A DNA stretch of 64,000 bases from JAJPHI01 sp035541875 (GTDB lineage Bacteria; Desulfobacterota; Binatia; Binatales; Binataceae), in the NCBI GenBank assembly GCA_035541875.1, contig DATKML010000015.1, forward strand, positions 62,001 to 126,000, written 5' to 3'. The notes beneath the pieces were generated by a model that saw only the letters and a program-made list of their open reading frames with translations, had not been told where the DNA came from and searched no databases. Made by a program: the position numbers and the translations under genes. Of the stretch, positions 49,815-58,334 are shown in pieces (the stretch's first letter is position 1; each line of letters starts with the position of its first letter).

Positions 49815-50804
49815 ATGCATCCGATCAAGTTTGGCCTCTTTCTTCCTACCGGCAATTTTCCGCAGGCTCGGAAAGCCGCCGAATGGGCCGATAACAACGG
49901 CTTCTTCTCGGTGTCGATCAACGATCACTTCTTCTCACCGCTCGGTACACCACAGACCGATCAGCTTGAATGCTTTTCAACCCTCGCGGCGGTCGCTTCG
50001 ATCACGAAAAACGTGTGCCTGACTCCGGCGGTATCGGCTGTGGGCTTTCGCAATCCGGCGCTGCTCGCCAAAACGGCTTCGACCCTTGACCACATCAGCA
50101 ACGGACGCTTCATCATGGGTATCGGTTCCGGATGGCAGCGCTCGGAATACGACGCCCATAGCTACCCCTATCCGAACAACGTCGAGCGTATCGATCAGCT
50201 GGCCGACGCGATCAAGCTGATCAAGGCGATGTGGACGCAGGAAGAGCCGACCTACCACGGTAAATATTTTTCCGTCGAGAAGGCTTACAACAATCCGCGC
50301 CCGGTGCAGAAGCCCCATCCACCAATCATGGTGGGCGGCTCCGGCAAGAAGATTCTCCAACTCGTCGCGGCCGAGGCTCAGATCGCCAACCTGATTCCAC
50401 CGATTATCAACGGCAAGGATTTCGTGCAGGACCCCACGGCGGCAGTGAAGTTCGACAAGGCCGACCTCAAAAAGCGTATCGGCAATCTGCGCGGCTTCCT
50501 GAAGGCTGCCGGACGCGCGGAAGATTCCGTCGAGCTCAGCGTTATCAGCATGGTCTCGATTTCGCGCAGCAAAGCCGACTGTGAGGCAGCTCTCGCACAC
50601 ACCGCTACCGGGATGGGCTTCCCCAACGTCGAGGCGGCGCGCGACTCGCCCGTCCTGCTCTTCGGCACCCCCGATGAAGTTAAGCGCGAGCTCCGCTCGC
50701 GTATCGAGGAACTGGGAACGACGTACTACATCGTCTTCCCGTCGTCAGAGGAATCGGGCGACCTGCTCGTTAAGGAGATTATGCCGGAGTTCGCCTCTCG
50801 CTAA
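49815..50804 (+). CDS. LLM-class F420-dependent oxidoreductase
   Basis: Luciferase-like F420-dependent oxidoreductase, 329 residues, distinct from the one at 26522. Segments: IKFGLFLPTGNFPQARKAAE, FSVSINDHFFSPLG, VCLTPAVSAVGFRNPALLAK, LDHISNGRFIMGIGSGWQRS and PRPVQKPHPPIMVGGSG. GAGG nine bases before the ATG at 49815 decides the start over the ATG at 49800. Its position after the mutase genes and beside SDR and amidohydrolase genes suggests a shared catabolic pathway, but no substrate can be named. Confidence 0.92.
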   Translation: MHPIKFGLFLPTGNFPQARKAAEWADNNGFFSVSINDHFFSPLGTPQTDQLECFSTLAAVASITKNVCLTPAVSAVGFRNPALLAKTASTLDHISNGRFIMGIGSGWQRSEYDAHSYPYPNNVERIDQLADAIKLIKAMWTQEEPTYHGKYFSVEKAYNNPRPVQKPHPPIMVGGSGKKILQLVAAEAQIANLIPPIINGKDFVQDPTAAVKFDKADLKKRIGNLRGFLKAAGRAEDSVELSVISMVSISRSKADCEAALAHTATGMGFPNVEAARDSPVLLFGTPDEVKRELRSRIEELGTTYYIVFPSSEESGDLLVKEIMPEFASR

Positions 50805-51569
50805 TCACGACGCGAACAGGCCGCCGTCGACCGGCATACTCACGCCGGTAATGTAGGAGGCCTGTTCCGAGCATAGCCATGCAACGGTCTGCGCGATTTC
50901 CTTGGGATTCGCGTACCGATGCATCGGCACAAATGCCTCGAACTCCTTGCGTCCGGGACGACCCTCGTTGTTGGCGATACGTTCCATCATCGGGGTGTCG
51001 ACCGGACCGGGGCATACGGCATTGATTCGAACCCCGCTCGGCGCACATTCGATCGCCGCGCTCTTCGTCAGACCGACGACCGCATGCTTGCTCGCCACGT
51101 AGAGCGAGAGCGAGGGAAACCCGGCGAGGCCTGCGACGGAGGCCGTATTAACGATCGCGCCACTGCCCTGCTTGAGCATCTGCTTGATTTCGTACTTGAG
51201 GCAGAGCCACACACCCTTGACGTTAACCGCCATGATTTTGTCGAAATTACGCTCGGAGGCCTCGTGCGTTTCGATAACATCGCCTTCGACTCCTGCGTTG
51301 TTGAAAGCGCAGTCCAGACGACCGTGAGTGCTCACGATACGATTGATCAGTGCTTGCACCTGGTTTGGATCGGTAACGTCCGTCCGCACAAACTCGGCTT
51401 TACTGTTCGCCTCGCGAATCATCGCGACGGTCGCCTCGCCACCTGCCTGATCGACATCGGCGCAGGTGACAATCGCGCCCTCGCTCGCAAACTTCAGTGC
51501 GGTTGCGCGGCCGATACCGCTGCTGCATCCGGTAATCAAAGCGATTTTGCCATCAAGTAGGTTTGCCAT
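50805..51569 (-). CDS. Short-chain dehydrogenase/reductase
   Basis: Classical SDR, 254 residues, with an intact active site: ALITGCSSGIGRATALKFAS, DxxD-type TCADVDQAGGEA, LDCAFNNAGVEGDVIE, the Ser in GAIVNTASVAGLAGF and YVASKHAVVGLTKSAAIECA with the Tyr and Lys. The tail SMPVDGGLFAS is usual. It resembles glucose 1-dehydrogenase/3-oxoacyl reductase-type enzymes. Its stop abuts that of the plus-strand LLM gene, so the two transcripts converge. Confidence 0.93.
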   Translation of the reverse strand: MANLLDGKIALITGCSSGIGRATALKFASEGAIVTCADVDQAGGEATVAMIREANSKAEFVRTDVTDPNQVQALINRIVSTHGRLDCAFNNAGVEGDVIETHEASERNFDKIMAVNVKGVWLCLKYEIKQMLKQGSGAIVNTASVAGLAGFPSLSLYVASKHAVVGLTKSAAIECAPSGVRINAVCPGPVDTPMMERIANNEGRPGRKEFEAFVPMHRYANPKEIAQTVAWLCSEQASYITGVSMPVDGGLFAS

Positions 51570-51741
51570 CGGTGGAACTCCTCGCGAGAGGATCTAATAC
51601 AGCTAACGATAAGTTGGTAGCGGAGCAGATCGGGCTTGACAGGCCTTCGGGACTAGGCGCACGTTTCGAGGGTAACGTTCTATAGTAGAGCCGCCGCACA
51701 GATGTGTTCCCGTACTCGTGCGAGCATTTGAAGGAGCCACG

Positions 51742-52923
51742 ATGAGCTACTCCATTATCGATGTTGATACTCACGTAACCGAACTCCCTGATCTCTGGAC
51801 CAGCCGGGCGCCGGCCAAGATGAAGGATCAGGTGCCTCGGGTAGAAACTGCAGCCGATGGCACGATGCGCTGGGTTATCGGCAACAGCGGGGGCATCGCA
51901 AGCGTCGGCATGACGGCCACCGCGGGGGTGGGAAGCTTCAAGCATCCACCGAAGAACTACGACCAGATGCATCCGGCCGCCTTCGATGCCAAAGAGCGGC
52001 TCAAGTACATGGACCACATGGGTATCTGGGCGATGGTGATGTATCCGAACGTCGGCGGCTTCGGCGCGCAGCAATTCCTGAAGCTGAACGACCCGGAGCT
52101 GATGATCACCTGCGTGCAGATCTATAACGACTGGCAGACCGAATGGGCCTCCGCCGACGCACGTCGCCTACTGCCGATCACCTCGATTCCCTTTTGGGAT
52201 GTGAAAGAGGCGGTGAAGGAGATTCGGCGATGCGCCGCGATGGGTCACAAGGGCATCCTCTTCACCGGCGAGCCGCAATACTACAAGCTGCCGCTCATCG
52301 GCGAAGCCCATTGGAATCCGCTATGGGAAGTGGCGTGTGAGTTGGACCTTCCAATCAGCTTCCATATCGGCTCGGGCGATATGGCCGAAGGTCTGCTCCG
52401 CCCCAAGATGAAAGCCTACGGCAAGATGGCAGCCTTCGCTGAACTCGCCGTCGATATCTTCCTGCGCAACGGCCTACAGTTGAACGAACTGCTGACCTCC
52501 GGCGTGCTGGCGCGCTATCCGAAGATCAAGTTCGTCTCGGTCGAAAGCGGCATCGGATGGATTCCCTTCGCACTCGAAGCGATGGACTATCAGTTCCAGG
52601 GCAACAGCGTGCGCGAGGAGCGCCCCGAACTCGACATGCTCCCGTCGGAGTACTTCGCGCGGAACGTCTACGCCTGCTATTGGTTCGAGCAGACCGCGCC
52701 GCGCCGCCTGATCGACAAGATTGGCGAGGACAACATCCTTTTCGAGACCGATTTCCCGCATCCGACCTCGCTCTACGGCGACGAAGTCCACGCGCGTATC
52801 AAGGGTGGCCTCTCGGATTGTGAGCCGCGGGTGCGCAAAAAAATCCTGTGGGACAACGGCCAGAAGCTCTACAAAGTCGAAGGCCCAACTGCAGCCGATG
52901 AGGCGAAACAGGCAAGCGCCTGA
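51742..52923 (+). CDS. Amidohydrolase family protein (upstream copy)
   Basis: Metal-dependent hydrolase of the amidohydrolase 2 (ACMSD-like TIM-barrel) family, 393 residues. Metal ligands are probably DVDTHVTE at the N-terminus, ISFHIGSGDM and ETDFPHPTSLYG. AAGGAG before the ATG at 51742 selects the start, the frame being open from 51718. Many proteins of this form in environmental genomes are annotated only by family; decarboxylation or hydrolysis of a cyclic acid is possible. It is followed by a close paralogue 63 bp downstream. Confidence 0.93.
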   Translation: MSYSIIDVDTHVTELPDLWTSRAPAKMKDQVPRVETAADGTMRWVIGNSGGIASVGMTATAGVGSFKHPPKNYDQMHPAAFDAKERLKYMDHMGIWAMVMYPNVGGFGAQQFLKLNDPELMITCVQIYNDWQTEWASADARRLLPITSIPFWDVKEAVKEIRRCAAMGHKGILFTGEPQYYKLPLIGEAHWNPLWEVACELDLPISFHIGSGDMAEGLLRPKMKAYGKMAAFAELAVDIFLRNGLQLNELLTSGVLARYPKIKFVSVESGIGWIPFALEAMDYQFQGNSVREERPELDMLPSEYFARNVYACYWFEQTAPRRLIDKIGEDNILFETDFPHPTSLYGDEVHARIKGGLSDCEPRVRKKILWDNGQKLYKVEGPTAADEAKQASA

Positions 52924-52986
52924 GTCTATTGAACAACGTCCGCGTCCAATTCCGGCCGCGGGCGTTCCCGCACAAGTGAGCTCACG

Positions 52987-54171
52987 ATGGCGTACACGAT
53001 TATCGATGCCGACACGCATGTTACCGAGACGCCCGAATTATGGACGAGTCGCGCGCCCGCGAGCATGAAGGATCGCGTGCCGCGTATCGTCACCAACTCC
53101 AGGGGAACTCAGCGCTGGGTGCTCGGCGATAATCAGGGGATGCTGGCCGTCCCGGGCACGACCGCGACGGCGGGAGCCGGGACCTTCAAGAAGCCGCCGC
53201 GCACCTTCGACGAGATGCATCCGGGCGCCTACGACGCGAAGGCGCGCCTCAAGTACATGGACCAGATGGGCGTTTGGGCGATGGTCATGTATCCGAATGT
53301 CGGCGGTTTCGGCGCGCAGCAGTTCCTGAAGCTGAATGACCCCGAGCTGATGCTCACCTGTGTGCAGATCTACAACGACTGGCAGACCGAGTGGGCCTCC
53401 GCCGATTCGCGCCGACTGCTCCCGATCACGTCGATTCCTTTCTGGGACGTAAAGGCGGCAGCGCAGGAGGTGCGACGATGCGCCGCGATGGGCCATCGGG
53501 GGATTCTCTTCACGGGCGAGCCGCAATACTTCGGTCAGCCGATGCTCGGTGATCCGCACTGGAATCCGTTGTGGGAAGTCGCTTGCGACCTCAACCTACC
53601 AATCAGTTTCCACGTCGGATCGGGCGATATGACGGAAGGACTGCTCAAGGACCGGGTAGCGACCTACGGTCTCGCACCAGCCTTCACGGCGCTTGCGATC
53701 GATATCCTGCTGCAGAACGGCAAGCAGGTGGCGGACCTGATCATGTCGGGCGTGCTGAACCGCTTCCCGACTATCCAGTTCGTTTCCGTGGAGAGCGGCA
53801 TCGGTTGGATTCCGTTCATGCTCGAAGCGATGGACTATCAGTTCGAAGGTAACCAGGTCCGCGAGGACCATCCGGAATTCAAGCTGATGCCTTCCGAGTA
53901 CTTCGCCCGCAACGTCTACGCCTGCTACTGGTTCGAGCAGACGGCACCGCGCCGACTAATCGACAAGATCGGCGCCAATCGCGTGATGTTCGAGACTGAC
54001 TTCCCGCATCCAACCTCTCTTTACGCCGACGAGGTGCATAAACGGATCAATGGCGGCCTCGCCGATTGCGAGGCATCGGTGCGCCGCAAGATTCTGTGGA
54101 ACAACGCCCAACGGCTCTACAGAGTAGAGAGCCCCACAGCGGCGGATGAGGCCAATCAGGCGACGGCCTAG
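52987..54171 (+). CDS. Amidohydrolase family protein (downstream copy)
   Basis: Tandem paralogue of the preceding gene: 394 residues, colinear throughout, with long stretches identical (KARLKYMDQMGVWAMVMYPN, NDWQTEWASADSRRLLPITS). It has the same putative ligands DADTHVTE, ISFHVGSGDM and ETDFPHPTSLYA. The differences cluster in the region after the metal motif (GQPMLGDPH versus KLPLIGEAH) and in the C-terminal third, so the substrates may differ. A strong terminator follows at 54196. Confidence 0.93.
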   Translation: MAYTIIDADTHVTETPELWTSRAPASMKDRVPRIVTNSRGTQRWVLGDNQGMLAVPGTTATAGAGTFKKPPRTFDEMHPGAYDAKARLKYMDQMGVWAMVMYPNVGGFGAQQFLKLNDPELMLTCVQIYNDWQTEWASADSRRLLPITSIPFWDVKAAAQEVRRCAAMGHRGILFTGEPQYFGQPMLGDPHWNPLWEVACDLNLPISFHVGSGDMTEGLLKDRVATYGLAPAFTALAIDILLQNGKQVADLIMSGVLNRFPTIQFVSVESGIGWIPFMLEAMDYQFEGNQVREDHPEFKLMPSEYFARNVYACYWFEQTAPRRLIDKIGANRVMFETDFPHPTSLYADEVHKRINGGLADCEASVRRKILWNNAQRLYRVESPTAADEANQATA

Positions 54172-54195
54172 AACTCCAGTAGAGAAGCACCCAAT

Positions 54196-54240
54196 AGAAG
54201 GCCCGCTCCCTCGTGATGAGAGAGCGGGCCTTCTTTCGTT
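54196..54240 (+). terminator. Rho-independent terminator after the amidohydrolase pair
   Basis: Perfect 13-bp arms AGAAGGCCCGCTC (54196-54208) and GAGCGGGCCTTCT (54222-54234) with a 13-base loop, followed by TTCGTTCTT. It lies 25 bp after the stop at 54171 and ends the plus-strand transcript; the same element could also act on the convergent minus-strand gene whose stop is at 54267. Confidence 0.9.
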
Positions 54241-54266
54241 CTTAAGAGAGATGAACCCCGTTGGCT

Positions 54267-56288
54267 CTACAGCACTTTGCTCTTGAGCGTGATCGATACA
54301 TTGCCGGGATTGGAACCGTAGCTGAAGGGATAACTCATCGGCTCGCTGAGTAATTGGCCACTCAACGTCCCGGGAGTCGGCTTAGCTTCAACACTCACCG
54401 AACAGCTTTGTCCTTTGGCGAGGATCGCATTGGTACAAGTGTCGAGAAGACCCGACTCGCCGAAATCAGGGCCAAATGTTGGTGAGGCTCCCAGCTGGAT
54501 CGATACATCGCTGTGGTTGGTAATTTTGATCGACTTTGCGGGCCCCGTAGCGCCTGGCTTCGCCCCGTTGAGATTTTCTGTTTTCGGGCTGGCAGTAAGG
54601 GCTGCCTTGGTGGCGTTACCCACGAGAGCTGCGTCAACCTGACCACCGTTGTAGGAGAGCGTCAGGGTTCCGGTTTCGGGTCCATCGGCTAACAGAGGCG
54701 CAAACGTCACACTAATCTTGCAGCTCTTTTTGGGATCGAGTGAGCTCGCACAAGTGCCCAGCGAGACTTGGAAGGAGCTTGCTGGTGCCGCCGCCGTGTT
54801 TAAAGAATCGATCACAGCTGGTGCAGAACCCTTATTGGTCACCGTAAAGCTGTGCGGTTTGCTCGAGCCCGTCGCTTGAACGTTGTGGAAGTTGAATGAC
54901 AACGGAGCGAGAGTTAGGACCGTCGGCGACGGTGTCACGGTAGCCGTCGGAGTCGCGGTCGGTGTAGCGGTAGCCGTCGCCGTGGCGCTGGTGACGTTTA
55001 CGCTGGCGAGAGCAGAGTGATTGATCCCTCCGCTCGACGTGACGGTGAAGGTCTTGGAACCGAGGGTGGCACCGCCCGTAGCTGTAAGGGTTAGAGTGGA
55101 GGACCCATTGGGCGTGAAGGACGATGGCACGAAACCCGGGGTAACGCCGGAAGGCAGTCCTACAGCACCCAGCGTAATTGAGCCAGGCGAACCGGACTTG
55201 ATATTCGCAGTGACCGAGAAGGTTGCCGTCGCTCCGGGAGCCAGATTTGCGCTCGAAGGGGCTACGCTCAAGGTGTAGTCAGGCGTCGTCGAACTGCTGG
55301 TGATACAGCTGTTAAGTCGATTCGACCATTCCTTCTGGACGACGTACGTGACGCCATCATTGGGACCGACGACGCTGCCTTGGTTTGCGTTGCAGATATC
55401 GCCGATTTCGCCGTTGTTGTTGTTCGGATCATACCAGCCGAGCGGGGGTCCGAAGACGTTCGCGATCCCGACCTCCGGATCTGTGATCGTCTCGGTCATT
55501 TCGTGCGATGCGACCGATGTATAGTTCCCAAAGGGCTGAGCCGCAGTCCCACAACCTGACTCGCATCCAGAGCCGCTCTGCATGTCGGGATGAACGCCGT
55601 AGTAGAACTCATAGCTCTTGCCGCCTACCATCACTGACGCGACCGTCCCGTGGTAAGCACAGAAGATTTGGCACGAGAGAGACCCGTCTAGATTGATGAC
55701 AATGCCGTGCGGGAAGAAGACTGCGTAGTAGGTATGAGCATTTCCTTGGGCATCGTTAGTAGGGGTCGGGAGATTGCCCGCTATGATTTGACTGGCAAGT
55801 TCAGCCCGAATCTGATCGTCCGTTACCGTACTCGAGGTTACGCTTGGCGTGATGGTGAACTGATCAACAAAGGCACCGTGCTGGATATTTTGATTAGTAC
55901 CTTGGCCCCCGACAAACGGAGTAGTTGCAGTATCGTATTCAACAAGCCAGTCCAAGTATGAGCTGTTGAGGACCTGATCATAAAAAGTCGCCATACTCGG
56001 GTCAGCTGTGCTGGAAACCTGGGAAAGATATGACCCGCTGCCCCAGAGCACTTGTACGACTTGTAGATCAGTTACCACTCGGCCGCCGTAATAATTTAAG
56101 TGTGCACTGACGGCGGGTGCTGCGGCCTTGCGTGCGGCAGGATCGATCAGCGGCATGATGTGCGGCCCACCCACTTTCAGGGAAGGAGCATTGCCTCCGA
56201 ACGCCATCGCGGGCATGAGCAAAGCAAAAAGTAGCGCAAAGAGATTGAGGATCGAAAGGCGACAAACTTGCAGCTTGTTGTTTTTCAT
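54267..56288 (-). CDS. Secreted EXORDIUM-like protein with Ig-like and choice-of-anchor D domains
   Basis: The 673-residue exported protein has a signal peptide (LFALLFALLMPAMAFG), an N-terminal domain resembling the plant EXORDIUM/PHI-1 family (HLNYYGGRVVTDLQVVQVLW, and SHEMTETITDPEVG with a His-Glu pair that may bind metal), an Ig-like repeat domain (YTLSVAPSSANLAPGATATF), a Thr/Pro/Ala linker (PTATPTATVTPSPT) and a C-terminal ASPM-SPD2-Hydin-type domain (LAPLSFNFHNVQATGSS). It may be a cell-surface or extracellular protein. No enzymatic role can be assigned. Confidence 0.75.
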   Translation of the reverse strand: MKNNKLQVCRLSILNLFALLFALLMPAMAFGGNAPSLKVGGPHIMPLIDPAARKAAAPAVSAHLNYYGGRVVTDLQVVQVLWGSGSYLSQVSSTADPSMATFYDQVLNSSYLDWLVEYDTATTPFVGGQGTNQNIQHGAFVDQFTITPSVTSSTVTDDQIRAELASQIIAGNLPTPTNDAQGNAHTYYAVFFPHGIVINLDGSLSCQIFCAYHGTVASVMVGGKSYEFYYGVHPDMQSGSGCESGCGTAAQPFGNYTSVASHEMTETITDPEVGIANVFGPPLGWYDPNNNNGEIGDICNANQGSVVGPNDGVTYVVQKEWSNRLNSCITSSSTTPDYTLSVAPSSANLAPGATATFSVTANIKSGSPGSITLGAVGLPSGVTPGFVPSSFTPNGSSTLTLTATGGATLGSKTFTVTSSGGINHSALASVNVTSATATATATPTATPTATVTPSPTVLTLAPLSFNFHNVQATGSSKPHSFTVTNKGSAPAVIDSLNTAAAPASSFQVSLGTCASSLDPKKSCKISVTFAPLLADGPETGTLTLSYNGGQVDAALVGNATKAALTASPKTENLNGAKPGATGPAKSIKITNHSDVSIQLGASPTFGPDFGESGLLDTCTNAILAKGQSCSVSVEAKPTPGTLSGQLLSEPMSYPFSYGSNPGNVSITLKSKVL

Positions 56289-56431
56289 AAAGTATCTCGG
56301 GACTAATTAGTCGCCAAGATACAAAATCTGCAGCACTAGAACCACATGGATGGTCGCAGGATAAAGAAAAATCTTGCTGCCGAAGAATTAATTTCGCTTT
56401 AGTTTCGTATTTATGCGCAATTCGCCGTCAG

Positions 56432-56794
56432 TTACTGTCCGCGGCAGGCTCCCGACGAATCCTTCGCGGTACAAACATGAACCGGAATCGTACAGGCCAT
56501 TCGGCAGATGGGGCTATCGTAAGCGCATGACTGGGCCTTGAAATCGGCCGCCATTCGATCGAGCTCAGCGGTGCTGTTGGGATTCACCGCCGCTTCGCAC
56601 CGGCATACATCACGCAATGATCGCGGTCGCGACGCCGCACACGAATCGGCCACTGCGGGGTCGCACACCTGAGCCGCCTTGAGGGCTGTATCGTAATCAG
56701 CGGCTATCGTGGCGCAATCAGCCGCCACCGATGGACGGGCAAGACCGCAGAAGAGAAGTCCCACGGCGATGATGACCGTTACGAAAGATTTCAT
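56432..56794 (-). CDS. Small exported cysteine-rich protein
   Basis: Not assigned to a family. From the ATG at 56794 the product is 120 residues with a signal peptide (MKSFVTVIIAVGLLFCGLAR, cleavage likely after VAA), then about nine cysteines (VCDPAVADSCAAS, LRDVCRCEAAVN, SCAYDSPICRMACTIPVHVC) consistent with a disulfide-stabilised exported protein. The open frame extends upstream to 56857 and overlaps the M20 peptidase stop, but the ATG fits the signal peptide better. It is downstream of and on the same strand as the peptidase. Confidence 0.7.
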   Translation of the reverse strand: MKSFVTVIIAVGLLFCGLARPSVAADCATIAADYDTALKAAQVCDPAVADSCAASRPRSLRDVCRCEAAVNPNSTAELDRMAADFKAQSCAYDSPICRMACTIPVHVCTAKDSSGACRGQ

Positions 56795-56834
56795 ACTCGA
56801 CCTCAGGGTAACGTCTGAACCTTTGTATCCCAGG

Positions 56835-58271
56835 TTAGTTCTCGCCGATTGCCTCAAGGATTCCCACCATCCGGCGGATACCGTTACCCAGCTCTTTTAC
56901 TGAAATTCGCTCGTCGATGCCGTGAACGCCCTTTTCTTCTGCCGGGGTCAATTCGATTGGAATAAAGCCGTAGGCCGTAATATCAAGCTGGCGGAAATAG
57001 TGACTGTCAGTAAAGCCGGCGATCATCATCGGTACGACCCGCATATGATCATTCTCGGCAACTTTATCAATCGCGGTCATCAGCAATGATTTACGAGACG
57101 ATGACGCCGCCGGAAAATTCAACGTCACATCGAGCTTGATTGAGTTATCGTTAATGACCTTGCCCAGATTGGCGAGTACTTCCTTGGGATCAGCGCCGGG
57201 AAGAAGCCTCCCATCGATATCGGCCGTCGCGGTCGCCGGGATGATATTGGTCTTGGGACTCCCTTGAAGCATCGTGGGAGTAAAGGTATCGCGCACCAGC
57301 GCATTCTGTCGCGGAACACTGAGAAAACGCTGGAGGAATTCGGAGTTAGGCCGCAGCGCTCGACGTAGATCGAATAGTTCGGGCGGACCACCGTCGAGTT
57401 CCCCGATATCGTGGAAATAGTCGCGCACCGGCTCGATCAGACGTATCGGCGAGCGATATTCGATTATGCGCTGCAGAGCCTGCACGAGATGGGTCACCGC
57501 CGTCTGTTCGGGTGGGGCCGCTGCGTGCCCTTCGCCGCCCTGTGCGGTCATGCGGACCCATAGCGGAGTCTTCTCGGCAATCGAAACGCCGTAATAGTGC
57601 TTGCCGTTGGGGCGAGCCATGATGCCGCCACCTTCGTTCAGCACAAAACCAGCGTCAGAAATAACGTCCGACTCGTGCGCGACCATCCATCCCGCGCCGT
57701 TGCGACCACCCTCCTCCTCGTCGCCCGTAGCGAGGAAGATCACGTCGCGATTCAGCAACAGGCCGGCCCGCTTAACCGCCAGCATCGCCATCAACTCGAT
57801 CGCGCCCGGCCCCTTGTCGTCGATCGCGCCGCGGCCCCAGATTTCGCCATCTCTCACCTGACCCGAAAACGGCGGAACCTGCCATTCTTTGGGATTGACG
57901 GGGACGACATCAAGATGACTCAACAGGACCAATGCCGCCGAATGGCGGCCCGTGCCGTGCAGGCGCGCAGCCACGATTCCGCGCCCCGGCTGCGGCTCCC
58001 ATACGGTGGCGGGAATACCCTCGGACAGAAACTTCTCCTTGATCATCTTGGCCAAGGCGAGCTCGTTGCCCGGCGGATTGGTCGTATTGATGCGAATTTC
58101 GTTGGATAAAAAGTCAGTGGCTTCGGTGGTCAGCTTGTCGTAATCAATCGGTGTCCCGGGGTTTTCCTTCTTCGCGGGAGCACTGGGATGCTTGCGTGCA
58201 GCGAGCAGGACCGAAGGCAGAACCAGTAGGGCGATAGTCAGTGTCGCGACGCGAGACTTCAAAGGCAGCAA
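56835..58271 (-). CDS. Exported M20-family metallopeptidase
   Basis: Zinc aminoacylase/carboxypeptidase-type hydrolase, 478 residues, with an N-terminal signal peptide (ATLTIALLVLPSVLLAA). Metal and catalytic residues: VLLSHLDVVPV, GRGAIDDKGPGAIE, LATGDEEEGG with the general-base Glu, and a late His in EKGVHGIDERISV. A dimerisation domain lies between about residues 230 and 340. It probably trims peptides or deacylates amino acids in the periplasm. Confidence 0.9.
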   Translation of the reverse strand: MLPLKSRVATLTIALLVLPSVLLAARKHPSAPAKKENPGTPIDYDKLTTEATDFLSNEIRINTTNPPGNELALAKMIKEKFLSEGIPATVWEPQPGRGIVAARLHGTGRHSAALVLLSHLDVVPVNPKEWQVPPFSGQVRDGEIWGRGAIDDKGPGAIELMAMLAVKRAGLLLNRDVIFLATGDEEEGGRNGAGWMVAHESDVISDAGFVLNEGGGIMARPNGKHYYGVSIAEKTPLWVRMTAQGGEGHAAAPPEQTAVTHLVQALQRIIEYRSPIRLIEPVRDYFHDIGELDGGPPELFDLRRALRPNSEFLQRFLSVPRQNALVRDTFTPTMLQGSPKTNIIPATATADIDGRLLPGADPKEVLANLGKVINDNSIKLDVTLNFPAASSSRKSLLMTAIDKVAENDHMRVVPMMIAGFTDSHYFRQLDITAYGFIPIELTPAEEKGVHGIDERISVKELGNGIRRMVGILEAIGEN

Positions 58272-58334
58272 CCTCAGCGTGATCCTAACGGGCGCGCGTC
58301 GAGGATGCGATTCATCCGGTCGCGTTCGTGGAAC

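Noticed and set aside
54930..55000. Short repeats in the secreted protein gene as a CRISPR or minisatellite
   Set aside because: The repeats encode the Thr/Pro/Ala linker in frame, so they are a coding low-complexity stretch.
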